14,537 nucleotides of DNA from JBBDWJ01 sp040902925. Its GTDB lineage: Bacteria; Acidobacteriota; Terriglobia; Bryobacterales; UBA6623. The stretch lies in NCBI GenBank assembly GCA_040902925.1, contig JBBDWJ010000290.1, forward strand, positions 1-14,537, read 5' to 3'. Below the pieces are notes generated by a model. It saw only the letters and a list, made by a program, of their open reading frames with translations, was not told where the DNA came from and searched no databases. Shown here piece after piece: positions 1 through 6,942 of the stretch; position 1 is the first letter of the stretch, and every line of letters starts with the position of its first letter. Position numbers and translations under genes: made by a program.

Positions 1-1
1 A

Positions 2-1246
2 GCGCGGCGGGCCGAGCGAGAGATCCGGGAAGGGAACTACCGCGGCCCGCTGCATGGCATTCCTTACGCCGCCAAGGACCTTTTCTATACCAAGGGCATT
101 CGGACGACAGTTGGCTCGAAGATTCTGACGGACTTCGTCCCCGGCGACGACGCGACGGTCATTGAAAAGCTCAGCGCCGCGGGGGCGATTCTGATCGGCA
201 AGGCCGGCTTGCACGAGTGGGCTTACGGCATCACGAGCAACAATCCTCACTTTGGATCCATTCGCAACCCATGGGACACCGAGCGTATTCCCGGCGGGTC
301 GAGCGGCGGTTCGACAGCGGCTTTAGCGGCTGACTTGTGCAGCTTTTCGCTGGGCACTGACACGGGCGGCTCGATTCGCATCCCGGCTTCGTTTTGCGGG
401 CTGGTCGGGCTGAAGGCGACGTTTGGGCGCGTGAGCCGCTACGGAGTGTTTCCGCTCGGCCATACGCTCGATCACGCCGGGCCGTTCGGCCGGACGGTCG
501 AAGACGCCGCCTTGGTTTACCAGGCGATGGCGGGGTACGACGCGCGCGACACGAGCAGCGTGGACCGTGCGGTGACGCTGCCTGCGTTCGCGCCCGAGGC
601 GCGGCTGGAAGGCAAAACGATCGGCATACCCAGCAGCTTCTATAACCAGGATGTCGAACCGGAGATCGAGCGCGCCACCAAGGAAGCGGTGACGGTCCTG
701 CAAAAGCTGGGCGCCGCCGTCGTCGAGGTCAAAACGCCCGACATCGAGGAGTTCAACACGATCGCCCAGCTTATCCTGCTGGTGGAGGCGGCTTCGGTAC
801 ACCACCGGCGGCTGGCGGAACGGCGCGCCGATTTCGGCGAAGATACGCGGGCTTTGCTCGAAGCCGGGCGATTCATTCTCGCCACCGACTATCTCGACGC
901 GCAACGCCGCCGCCGCGAGTTCATGCGCGCTTTCAACCTGCTGCTCGAGCAAGTCGATGTGATTGTGACGCCCACCATCCCGATCACCGCGGCCAAGATC
1001 GGCCAAAAGACGGTCATGATCTCCGGGAAGGAATGGGACGTCCGGCTGGCGACCACGCGATTCATGCGGGCGCTGAATTTGGCGGGGCTGCCATTGCTGT
1101 CGGTGCCGAGCGGCTTCGATTCGGGCGGCATGCCGATCGGGCTGCAAATCATCGGCGCCCTGTTCGATGAGAAGACCGTGCTCGAAGTGGGCCATGCCTA
1201 CGAACGGGCTACCGAGTGGCACAAGCGGCGGCCGCCGCTGGGCTAA
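2..1246 (+). CDS. Amidase-signature (AS) family amidase, 5' end missing
   Basis: The reading frame is open to the left edge and ends at TGG-GCT-TAA, giving 414 residues; the family usually has about 450-500, so only the first few dozen are missing. An internal TTG at 209 could be read as a start, but the 69 codons before it carry conserved family sequence, so it is not the real start. AS enzymes hydrolyse carboxamides with a Lys-cisSer-Ser triad. In the partial numbering the triad is visible as K25 (in GIPYAAKD), S100 (in PGGSSGGS) and S124 (in GTDTGGSIRIPA), with the 99- and 24-residue spacings that I recall for GatA. The glycine-serine-rich signature region covers about residues 97-137. GatA itself is possible, but no gatB or gatC lies beside it, and no signal peptide can be judged. 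A stand-alone amidase of unknown substrate is the safer call. Confidence 0.93.
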   Translation, partial: ARRAEREIREGNYRGPLHGIPYAAKDLFYTKGIRTTVGSKILTDFVPGDDATVIEKLSAAGAILIGKAGLHEWAYGITSNNPHFGSIRNPWDTERIPGGSSGGSTAALAADLCSFSLGTDTGGSIRIPASFCGLVGLKATFGRVSRYGVFPLGHTLDHAGPFGRTVEDAALVYQAMAGYDARDTSSVDRAVTLPAFAPEARLEGKTIGIPSSFYNQDVEPEIERATKEAVTVLQKLGAAVVEVKTPDIEEFNTIAQLILLVEAASVHHRRLAERRADFGEDTRALLEAGRFILATDYLDAQRRRREFMRAFNLLLEQVDVIVTPTIPITAAKIGQKTVMISGKEWDVRLATTRFMRALNLAGLPLLSVPSGFDSGGMPIGLQIIGALFDEKTVLEVGHAYERATEWHKRRPPLG

Positions 1247-1272
1247 GATCACAGAAACCCGCAGCGGTCGCG

Positions 1273-1303
1273 CCAAGTAGCTTTCCTCAGGCGTGGCCGA
1301 TAA
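1273..1303 (+). promoter_or_regulatory. Sigma-28 (FliA)-like promoter upstream of the response regulator
   Basis: GCCGATAA at 1296-1303 is a perfect match to the sigma-28 -10 element. At the standard 11-base spacing the upstream octamer (1277-1284, GTAGCTTT) matches TAAAGTTT in only 4 of 8 positions, so the -35 half is weak. Transcription would begin near 1310, about 80 nt before the ATG at 1391. The rest of the 144-base gap between the amidase and the regulator shows no clear sigma-70 promoter and no Shine-Dalgarno before the ATG. The link to a chemotaxis-type regulator makes the match more credible. The assignment is from motif and context only. Confidence 0.4.
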
Positions 1304-1390
1304 GAGAGAAAGTTCGGAGCTACGAGCACACCCCTTTGCCCAGGGCGTCCCTTCCCGTTCGCTCGCGGCTCGTTCCGATCCCGACGTTCA

Positions 1391-2956
1391 ATGTCTACCG
1401 CCGGCCCAGTCCTGTTGAGTGTAAGCGACCAACCTAAGGTATTGCTGGTGGATGACGAGGCGACCGGCCGCCGCGTGCTCCGCCGTTGGATCGAGCGTGG
1501 ATTTGACGGCAAAGTAGTCGAAGCGTGCAACGGGCTGGAGGCGCTGGAAGCCCTCGCCGCCGAGGAGTTTGACCTCGTGGTTCTCGACTTGCAGATGCCG
1601 GTGCTCGACGGCACCGAAACGTTATCTCTGATTCGTAGCGATCCCAAGTACGGGAACGTGGAAGTCGTGGTGGCAACGCAACTCGCCTCCGAGCAGAAGG
1701 TCCGCGACATCATCTCGTTGGGCGTCGCCGATTACATTCTCAAGCCGCTGCGTTACGGCGCGGTGGTCGAGCGTTTGCACCAGATCGTCAACCGGGCGCG
1801 CGAGAAAAGGAAAGAGCGCAGCCGCCAGAACGAACTGCCGGCGGTCCTGTTCGCCGACCCCGATCCGAACTTCTGCGATTTCGCGACCACGGCGATTGCC
1901 GGGCGGTTCCAAGGCATCGCGGTGCGCACGGCCTCTGAAACGGTGGTGCGAATTCTCAAGAACGAGCCCACGCTCGTGATGCTCTCGCCTCAGTTGCCCG
2001 GGCTACCGTTCGAAATCCTTGTCAAGAAGGTGGTCGCTTTGGCGAAGTCACGCCACGGCAGGGTTGGCCTGATCACCGACGCCCGCACCGACAATCTCGA
2101 TCCGGCTTTCGTGGGTCAGGTCGTGCGGACCTTTGTCCCGGAGACTTTTTCGGCCGACATCGCGAAGTTGCTGGCCGGCGTGGCGGCGACCGGAGGGGAA
2201 GATCCCTGGCTCAAGGCGCTCGAACCGGAGATCACGAGTGCGCTGCGGCAGGCCTTTGGCATGATGACGGGTAAGGAACCGGTCGTTGCCGAGACGCCTG
2301 CCGCCGCGGAAGCAGAGCTTTTTGGGACGATCCTGCTCCAAGCCAAAAGCGGGGAGTTCGACCTGCGGATCGAGTTACAGTGCCAGCGTCCGTTTGCCGT
2401 TGCTTTGTGCAACACGCTGCTCGGTAAAGAGTCCGAAGATGCCGACCAGGCGGCGATTCAAAGCGGGCTTGGCAACATCCTGAGTTCTGTCGGCGGACGC
2501 ATCCAGAACTCCTGCCAGACCCGCCGGATTGAGTTGACCCTCGGTTTGCCAGAGTTGCATGAGGCTCCGCCTGCCAAACTCGACCCGTTCTATACGTGGG
2601 AACAAAGCTTCACCTGGCAGGGTCCGTTGTGGTTCCGGCTGCGAGTGCTGGGCGCAGCGGGGACGGCGCGTCCCGCCGAAGCCCCTTCGGCCACGGCTTC
2701 CGCGGCAGCTCCCGCGGCTGGCGCCGTAGCTGGCGCCGTGGCTGATGCGTGCTCAACAACGCCGCCCCCCGGCTCGGCCGCTGACCCGGCCGCCAAAGCT
2801 GCGGCCGAAGGCGCTGAGCCCAGCCCGGATACGGACCCGAGCCAGGCCGGGGCGGCCCGCGTCGATGCCGCAGCGAAATCCAACGGCAACAATGACGGTT
2901 CGGCCGAAACTCGAGAAGAGGCGGTAGCCGAGGAAACCGTTCAAAAAGAAGCCTAA
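1391..2956 (+). CDS. Response regulator: receiver, degenerate receiver, CheX-like domain, Ala/Pro-rich tail
   Basis: This 521-residue cytoplasmic protein has four parts. Residues 15-135 are a canonical receiver with acidic pair D21/D22, phospho-acceptor D66 (in VVLDLQMP), T96 and K118 (in YILKP). Residues 150-265 resemble a second receiver (VLFADPDPN at the first strand), but the acceptor position is S199 (in VMLSPQLPG), so it should not be phosphorylated. Residues 273-425 resemble the CheX/CheC fold: MMTGKEP start, and LGN at 360-362 aligning with the E-x-x-N phosphatase motif. The Asn (N362) is kept, but the Glu position is G359. Residues 430-521 are low-complexity Ala/Pro/Glu. CheX proteins dephosphorylate CheY-P; here that activity is probably lost or altered, and the domain may bind a partner or sense the attached receiver. 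No DNA-binding or GGDEF output domain is visible. The ATG at 1391 has no obvious Shine-Dalgarno; a slightly later TTG or GTA-adjacent start would not remove any domain. Confidence 0.85.
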   Translation: MSTAGPVLLSVSDQPKVLLVDDEATGRRVLRRWIERGFDGKVVEACNGLEALEALAAEEFDLVVLDLQMPVLDGTETLSLIRSDPKYGNVEVVVATQLASEQKVRDIISLGVADYILKPLRYGAVVERLHQIVNRAREKRKERSRQNELPAVLFADPDPNFCDFATTAIAGRFQGIAVRTASETVVRILKNEPTLVMLSPQLPGLPFEILVKKVVALAKSRHGRVGLITDARTDNLDPAFVGQVVRTFVPETFSADIAKLLAGVAATGGEDPWLKALEPEITSALRQAFGMMTGKEPVVAETPAAAEAELFGTILLQAKSGEFDLRIELQCQRPFAVALCNTLLGKESEDADQAAIQSGLGNILSSVGGRIQNSCQTRRIELTLGLPELHEAPPAKLDPFYTWEQSFTWQGPLWFRLRVLGAAGTARPAEAPSATASAAAPAAGAVAGAVADACSTTPPPGSAADPAAKAAAEGAEPSPDTDPSQAGAARVDAAAKSNGNNDGSAETREEAVAEETVQKEA

Positions 2957-3514
2957 AGCACGGGCTGGCGCGCCATGTCACGGTTGTTCGATAACCGGAC
3001 ACCCCGGGCAGGCGGCATTGCGGTTCAGCTACATCGCAGCCTGAGGTACGGCTCAGCCAGCTCCCATCGCCAGCCTGGCTTGCAGGCGAACGGATGGCGG
3101 CGTCGAAACTCTGCGCGATTAACCCGCATATTTCACAAGGATTCGGCTGCGAGGCGTGATAAGCCCGCGGCTACTGCGTTGCGCTCGCCTACCGTGTTTC
3201 CGCCTTTACGCACATGTCGGCGTCGGGTGGCGGCACTCCCAATACCGAAGTGTCCATTGGGACTCCAGTTCCTGGATGGGAGGGGGTACCCCCACCGGGG
3301 AACGGTTCACAATCAGGCAGGAAATCGCGTTCCGCGAGACATACAGAGACGAGCCGGACTCGGGGCTCCGATCGCCTACGGCGGTTCCGGAATCCAACGG
3401 ATGAAATTGCAGGCGTCGCAGGCTTACGGGCGCGCAAGCTGCGCTTCGACCCCGCGGCTCTCGCGTATAATGCACGTTAGGGTTGGAAGCAAACAGTAAC
3501 GGAGGCCCAGTACA
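2957..3514 (+). other. Gene-free spacer with clustered inverted repeats
   Basis: This 558-base stretch has no convincing gene; its open frames are compositionally driven and lack recognisable domains. It holds a 7-bp inverted repeat TCCCAAT/ATTGGGA (3237-3243 and 3256-3262), a short TCCAG/CTGGA hairpin just after it, and a perfect 12-bp palindrome GGGGGTACCCCC (3282-3293) that can compete with a CCCC-ACC-GGGG pairing (3290-3300). Positions 3119-3136 (TTAACCCGCATATTTCAC) resemble the kind of sequence seen at insertion-sequence ends, but no partner end or transposase is present. The right end carries the promoter of the next gene. Confidence 0.6.
3444..3505 (+). promoter_or_regulatory. Promoter -10 box and Shine-Dalgarno of the MocA-type oxidoreductase
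   Basis: TATAAT at 3466-3471 is a perfect sigma-70 -10 hexamer. Only a poor -35 candidate precedes it (TTCGAC at 3445-3450, with a short 15-base spacer). GGAGG at 3501-3505 lies 9 bases before the ATG at 3515 and fixes that start. The transcript leader would be about 35-40 nt. Confidence 0.6.
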
Positions 3515-4843
3515 ATGGCAAGCAATCTTAGCAGGCGAACATTTCTCGGGGGTGCGGGCGCGCTCGGTCTGGCAGCCGCCGCGGGACCTCTCCCAGCAGC
3601 CGTCGGCCCTAACGACCGCATCCGCGTCGGCATGGTTGCCGTTGGCGCGCGCGCGCAGCAGCTTCTGGAGGCGATCCAGGCGGTCGAGGGTACGGAAATC
3701 GTCTCGGTCTGCGACGCCTATACGGGGCGTATTGAGCGCGCTATCGAGCGGACTGGCGGGAAAGCCAAAAAGGTTCGCGACCACCGTGAAATTCTGGCCG
3801 ACAACTCCATCGACGCCGTTACGATCGCGACGCCCGACCATCTCCACAAGCGCCATGTGATCGAAGCGCTCGAAGCCGGCAAGGACGTTTACTGCGAGAA
3901 GCCTCTCACCTACACCATCGACGAGGGTCTCGAAATCATCGCCGCCGTCAAGAAAAGCGGCAAGATGCTGCAAGTCGGCAGCCAGGGCATCAGCTCGATG
4001 CTGCAGAACAAGGCTCGCGATATCATCCAATCGGGCAAGCTCGGCAAGGTGACGCTGATTCGCGCCAGCTATAACCGCAACACCGCCAGCGGCGCTTGGA
4101 TTTACCCGATTCCTCCTGATGCCTCTCCGCAGACCGTCAACTGGGACATGTTTCAAGGCTCGGCCAAGAAGCGGCCGTTTGACCTGGAACGATTCTTCCG
4201 CTGGCGCTGCTATGAGGAATACTCGGGCGGCATCGCCACCGACCTGTTCGTGCATCTTTGCACCACGATTCACCACGTCATGAACGCGAAGATGCCGTCG
4301 AAGGTCGTCGCGATGGGCCAGCTTTACCGCTGGAAGGAAAGCCGCGACGTCCCGGATACGATCAACGCCGTGCTCGAATATCCCGAAGGATTCGCGGTCA
4401 ACTTAAGCTCGACGTTCAACAATCAGTCGTCGGCGGAAGCGGGGTTCCAGATTCTGGGCACCGAAGGCACGTTGACGATTGGCTACAGCCAGATGCGATT
4501 TGCTCCCGAGCGCGTTAACGAAGACAACGGCTGGATTACCGACAGTTGGGCGAGCGACTTACAGAAGAAGTACAACCAGGACCCGAAAATCCGGCAGGAA
4601 GAACAGCCCTGGACGAACGCGCCCGAAATCGTGACCGGCGGCGAGCAATACACCGAAGTCGGGCAGGGCGCCGACATTCTGCACATGGCGAATTTCTTCA
4701 AGAGCGTGCGAACGCGCCAGGAGCCGAACGAACCGGCTTTGATCGGCCATCGCGCGGCGGCTTGCGCCCACCTGATCAACGACTCGTCACGGAAAGGCCA
4801 GATGACTTTCTGGGACTTTGAGAAGGAACGGCAGAAAAGTTGA
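3515..4843 (+). CDS. Tat-exported Gfo/Idh/MocA family oxidoreductase
   Basis: A 442-residue NAD(P)-dependent dehydrogenase-type protein. Residues 1-30 are a twin-arginine signal (SRRTFLGG at 6-13, then an Ala/Leu-rich core), so the protein is predicted to be folded with cofactor and exported to the periplasm. The Rossmann domain starts at about residue 35 (RIRVGMVAVGARAQ; the glycine loop is a variant of GxGxxG). It continues with ATPDHLH (105-111) and the family EKP motif at 128-130, whose Lys is the usual catalytic or cofactor contact. The C-terminal substrate domain includes GGIATDLFVH (238-247), followed by HH at 253-254. Family members act on sugars, inositols and related polyols; the substrate cannot be read from sequence. 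Length and both domains look complete. A strong SD supports the start. The SnoaL-like gene follows 99 bases later and may be co-transcribed. Confidence 0.94.
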   Translation: MASNLSRRTFLGGAGALGLAAAAGPLPAAVGPNDRIRVGMVAVGARAQQLLEAIQAVEGTEIVSVCDAYTGRIERAIERTGGKAKKVRDHREILADNSIDAVTIATPDHLHKRHVIEALEAGKDVYCEKPLTYTIDEGLEIIAAVKKSGKMLQVGSQGISSMLQNKARDIIQSGKLGKVTLIRASYNRNTASGAWIYPIPPDASPQTVNWDMFQGSAKKRPFDLERFFRWRCYEEYSGGIATDLFVHLCTTIHHVMNAKMPSKVVAMGQLYRWKESRDVPDTINAVLEYPEGFAVNLSSTFNNQSSAEAGFQILGTEGTLTIGYSQMRFAPERVNEDNGWITDSWASDLQKKYNQDPKIRQEEQPWTNAPEIVTGGEQYTEVGQGADILHMANFFKSVRTRQEPNEPALIGHRAAACAHLINDSSRKGQMTFWDFEKERQKS

Positions 4844-4871
4844 TCCGTTGATCGGTTGATCGGTTGATCCG
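4840..4871 (+). repeat. Four tandem 8-bp units (TTGATCSG) over the stop codon
   Basis: Units are TTGATCCG, TTGATCGG, TTGATCGG and TTGATCCG, perfectly in register at 4840, 4848, 4856 and 4864. The TGA stop of the oxidoreductase (4841-4843) lies inside the first unit. CTGGCTGG-like copies at 4872-4879 and 4891-4898 continue a related GGCTGG pattern. Copy-number change would not alter the protein, because the stop is in the first unit. Confidence 0.9.
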
Positions 4872-4942
4872 CTGGCTGGGACGGTGATTGGCTGGCTGGC
4901 ATTTTGCGGTTTGTGAGTTTGGATTTGCGGGGGGGGCTACCC

Positions 4943-5401
4943 ATGCGGATGATGGTTCTGCTGCTGGTTTCGGTTCTTGTTGGCGGGCTCGCGCCTGGGT
5001 GGTTGGCGGCGCAGAGCGCCAGCCCCGCTGATCAGGAGGCTATCCGCGAGATTGTCCAAAAGTACCTTGATTCTCGCGAGCAGCGTGATCCCAAATCTCT
5101 CGCTACTTTGTTTACTGATGACGTCGATCAATTGGTTTCTTCCGGCGTCTGGCGCCGCGGGCGCGAGGCGCTTGTTTCGGGGACCCTGGCCAGTTCGGAA
5201 TCGAACGCCGGCAAGCGGGTTTTGACCGTCGAGACGGTTCGCCTCATTGCGGCGGACGTGGCCATTGCCGATGCGCGCTATGAGATCGTCGGCGCCGCCG
5301 GCGCCGCAACCCGCAAGATGTGGAGCACGTTTGTGATGAAGCGCGGCGATGCTGGCTGGCAGATCGCGGCGATTCGCAACATGCTGCCGGCAGGATCTTA
5401 G
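4943..5401 (+). CDS. Secreted SnoaL/NTF2-like (DUF4440-type) protein
   Basis: From the ATG at 4943 the product has 152 residues. A TTG at 4904 would add 13 residues before the hydrophobic segment; the ATG is preferred because it directly begins a typical signal peptide (MRMMVLLLVSVLVGG, likely cleavage after AA at 22-23) and follows a purine-rich G run at 4929-4936. The mature part (about residues 25-152) has the NTF2-like pattern: an initial helix (DQEAIREIVQKYLDSREQRD), a LATLFTDDVDQ segment, an alternating-strand region (KRVLTVETVRL, VAIADARYEIV) and a final WSTFVMKRGDAGWQIAAIRNM strand pair. This cone-like fold is used by ketosteroid-isomerase-like enzymes and by small ligand-binding proteins; no specific function is assignable. 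It lies 99 bases downstream of the oxidoreductase, on the same strand. Confidence 0.85.
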   Translation: MRMMVLLLVSVLVGGLAPGWLAAQSASPADQEAIREIVQKYLDSREQRDPKSLATLFTDDVDQLVSSGVWRRGREALVSGTLASSESNAGKRVLTVETVRLIAADVAIADARYEIVGAAGAATRKMWSTFVMKRGDAGWQIAAIRNMLPAGS

Positions 5402-5511
5402 CTTAGGGGCGCTGATGCAATGTATCGGCGCTGCTGCCGCCCCTGGGGGCAGGGCGCAGTAACGTTACGTTGTAGCGGGGCCAGCCCCAACGGCGCCGCA
5501 CGCCAGGTCCG
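5402..5511. other. Hairpin-rich spacer between convergent genes
   Basis: Between the convergent SnoaL-like and sulfatase genes are a CCCC-TG-GGGG hairpin centred near 5443, a perfect 10-bp palindrome GTAACGTTAC (5459-5468), and a GGGGC-CA-GCCCC hairpin (5477-5488). None is followed by a T tract, so these are not textbook terminators. They may slow both polymerases or be short repeat elements. I see no gene. Confidence 0.6.
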
Positions 5512-5533
5512 AGGGCGTAGCACGCTACGCCCT
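5512..5533 (-). terminator. Perfect 10-bp inverted repeat at the sulfatase stop codon
   Basis: AGGGCGTAGC (5512-5521) and GCTACGCCCT (5524-5533) are exact reverse complements separated by only AC, so the real RNA loop would open a few pairs. The last base overlaps the TAA stop of the minus-strand sulfatase (5533-5535). The position, immediately after the stop and between convergent genes, suggests a terminator or 3' end stabiliser. There is no T run on either side, so Rho-independent termination is not proven. Confidence 0.5.
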
Positions 5534-6902
5534 TACGATCCCTTCCGCATTCGATCCAGCACCGCTTGTAGCTTCTCGCGCGCTGCTTGCGCTTCAGGAT
5601 TTCCTTCCGCGGCCGGAATTTCCTTTTCCTCCAGTACATCCGCGGATATATCAAACAGGCGCCCATCGCCATATAACTTGAAGCGCTGATCGCGCGCGAA
5701 CCGTTCGTGGCGGAAGCGCTCTTTGTCCCAGCCTGGGTGGGGGTTGTGATCGACCAGCACCCACTCGCGCGGCTTGCCCGGCTCGCCGCGGACTTGCGGC
5801 AGGAAGCTTTGGCCATCGAGAACCATGCCAGCGAGCGGCTTTGCTCCAGTGGCTTCGATCATCNNNNNNNNNNCAGGTCATCGGTGACGCGTCCCGGAGG
5901 GCAGACGCCTTGCCAGTTCGCGATCAAGGGCACGCGCGTGCCGGCATCGGTCATGTAGCCTTTTCCGCCGGCGACGACCGTTTCGCCCTTTTGGGATTCG
6001 ACCTCGCGCGGCGAGCCGTTGTCGCCGTAATAGAGAATCAACGTCCGCTCTCGCAGACCCAACTCTTCGATTTTCTTGACGACACGCCCGACGGCGATGT
6101 CCATGTACTCGACCATGTCTTTGAAGAAGCGCGGATCGTTTTGGAGACGGTCCCCGGTCGCCCACTCGGGGCTGTTCGGCGTCGGGTTGAATGGTCCGTG
6201 TGTCAGCGCCATCGGGTAGTAGACGAAGAACGGCTCGTCGCGGCGTTGCTCCATGAAGGCGTTGATGTGCTCGACATAGAGGTCGGGGCCGTACTGTCCC
6301 TCGCTGTCTTCAAGAAACTTGCCGTTGTCGAGAATCTTGGGGTTTGCGTAGCGCGAGCCCTTGTCTTCGGTGTGCTCGGCATGCCACAGAAAATAGTCGT
6401 CGAAGCCGGCCTGCTCGCCGCGCATCCCTTTGCCGCGCCACTCGGGCATGAAGTCGGGCGGGTTGTAGCTGTAGAGCTGCCACTTGCCCGCGATGCAGGT
6501 TTTGTATTCGGCGGCCTGCATCATATGGCCGAAGGTCTTTTCGTTGGGATCGAGAATGCCGAAGGCCTGCCAGTTGCGAAAGTTGTACTGACCGGTCATC
6601 AGTTGCACGCGCGTGGGCGTGCAGAGCGGCTGCGCGTAGGCGTGGTTGAATCGCAAGCCCGTGCGGGCCAGCTCATCGAGATTCGGCGTCTTGTAGGATG
6701 TGCCGCCGTAACAGCCGAGGGTTTCGTAGCCGAGATCGTCGGCCATGATGAGCACGATGTTGGGGCGCCCGGTTGCCGGCGGCCCCGATTCCGCCACGGA
6801 TTGCTCGGAAGAAGAGCAGCCTGAAAGATGGGCGAGCCCAAGCGCGCCAGCTCCGAGGCCGGCGGATTTCAAAAAGTCGCGGCGGTTGTGTGTGAAAGGC
6901 AT
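5533..6902 (-). CDS. Type I sulfatase, Tat lipoprotein, interrupted by an assembly gap
   Basis: One gene is split by the N run at 5864-5873: an N-terminal part of 343 readable codons (6902-5874) and a C-terminal part of about 109 (5862-5533) in a different frame only because the N count is arbitrary. The leader has both a twin-arginine motif (RRDFLK, 7-12) and a lipobox (HLSGC, C29), so the mature protein is probably a lipid-anchored envelope enzyme. Catalytic signature CTPTR (94-98) marks C94 as the residue oxidised to formylglycine. Metal ligands D55/D56 and D294/N295 (YYGDNG), K140, H235 (THGPF) and K314 are visible. The usual GKWH is GKWQ here (Q142). These enzymes hydrolyse sulfate esters of sugars or aryl compounds; the substrate is unknown. 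GGGAG (complement of 6913-6917) lies 10 bases before the ATG. No maturase gene is in the window. Confidence 0.92.
5864..5873. other. Assembly gap (10 N) inside the sulfatase gene
   Basis: Ten Ns interrupt the gene between residue 343 (the DDL of VTDDL) and MIEATGAKP. Sulfatases normally have about nine residues here, of the VDFSDFLPT type. Frame arithmetic requires the true missing length to be 2 modulo 3, so 26 bases would restore both frame and family spacing. The apparent frameshift is therefore very likely not biological. Confidence 0.85.
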
Positions 6903-6912
6903 CGGTATCTCG

Positions 6913-6942
6913 CTCCCTGCGCGTCAGGCACCTGCCATTATA
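6913..6942 (-). promoter_or_regulatory. -10 box and Shine-Dalgarno for the sulfatase
   Basis: On the minus strand TATAAT (complement of 6937-6942) is a perfect -10 hexamer, with transcription expected to begin near 6930. GGGAG (complement of 6913-6917) sits 10 bases before the ATG. I see no good -35 hexamer at 16-18 bases. Confidence 0.5.

Noticed and set aside
2..1246. Assignment as GatA
   Set aside because: The triad fits the whole amidase-signature family and no gatB or gatC is adjacent; a specific name is not justified.
323..1276. Minus-strand open frame (about 317 codons) opposite the amidase
   Set aside because: The amidase triad is on the plus strand; the antisense product is Arg/Gln/His-rich and featureless.
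2975..3499. Plus-strand open frame (174 codons) in the spacer before the oxidoreductase
   Set aside because: No Shine-Dalgarno, no domain, Arg-rich composition, and it overlaps the inverted-repeat cluster and promoter.
3206..4276. Minus-strand open frame (about 356 codons) opposite the oxidoreductase and its upstream spacer
   Set aside because: Antisense of a clear Rossmann protein, with no motif of its own and no ribosome-binding site.
5841..6824. Long plus-strand open frame (about 327 codons) opposite the sulfatase
   Set aside because: It is the antisense of a gene with full catalytic signature, crosses the N run, and has no domain; high G+C removes stops from opposite frames.
5533..6902. 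Sulfatase as a frameshifted pseudogene
   Set aside because: The frame change coincides exactly with an N run of arbitrary length, and both halves are otherwise intact.
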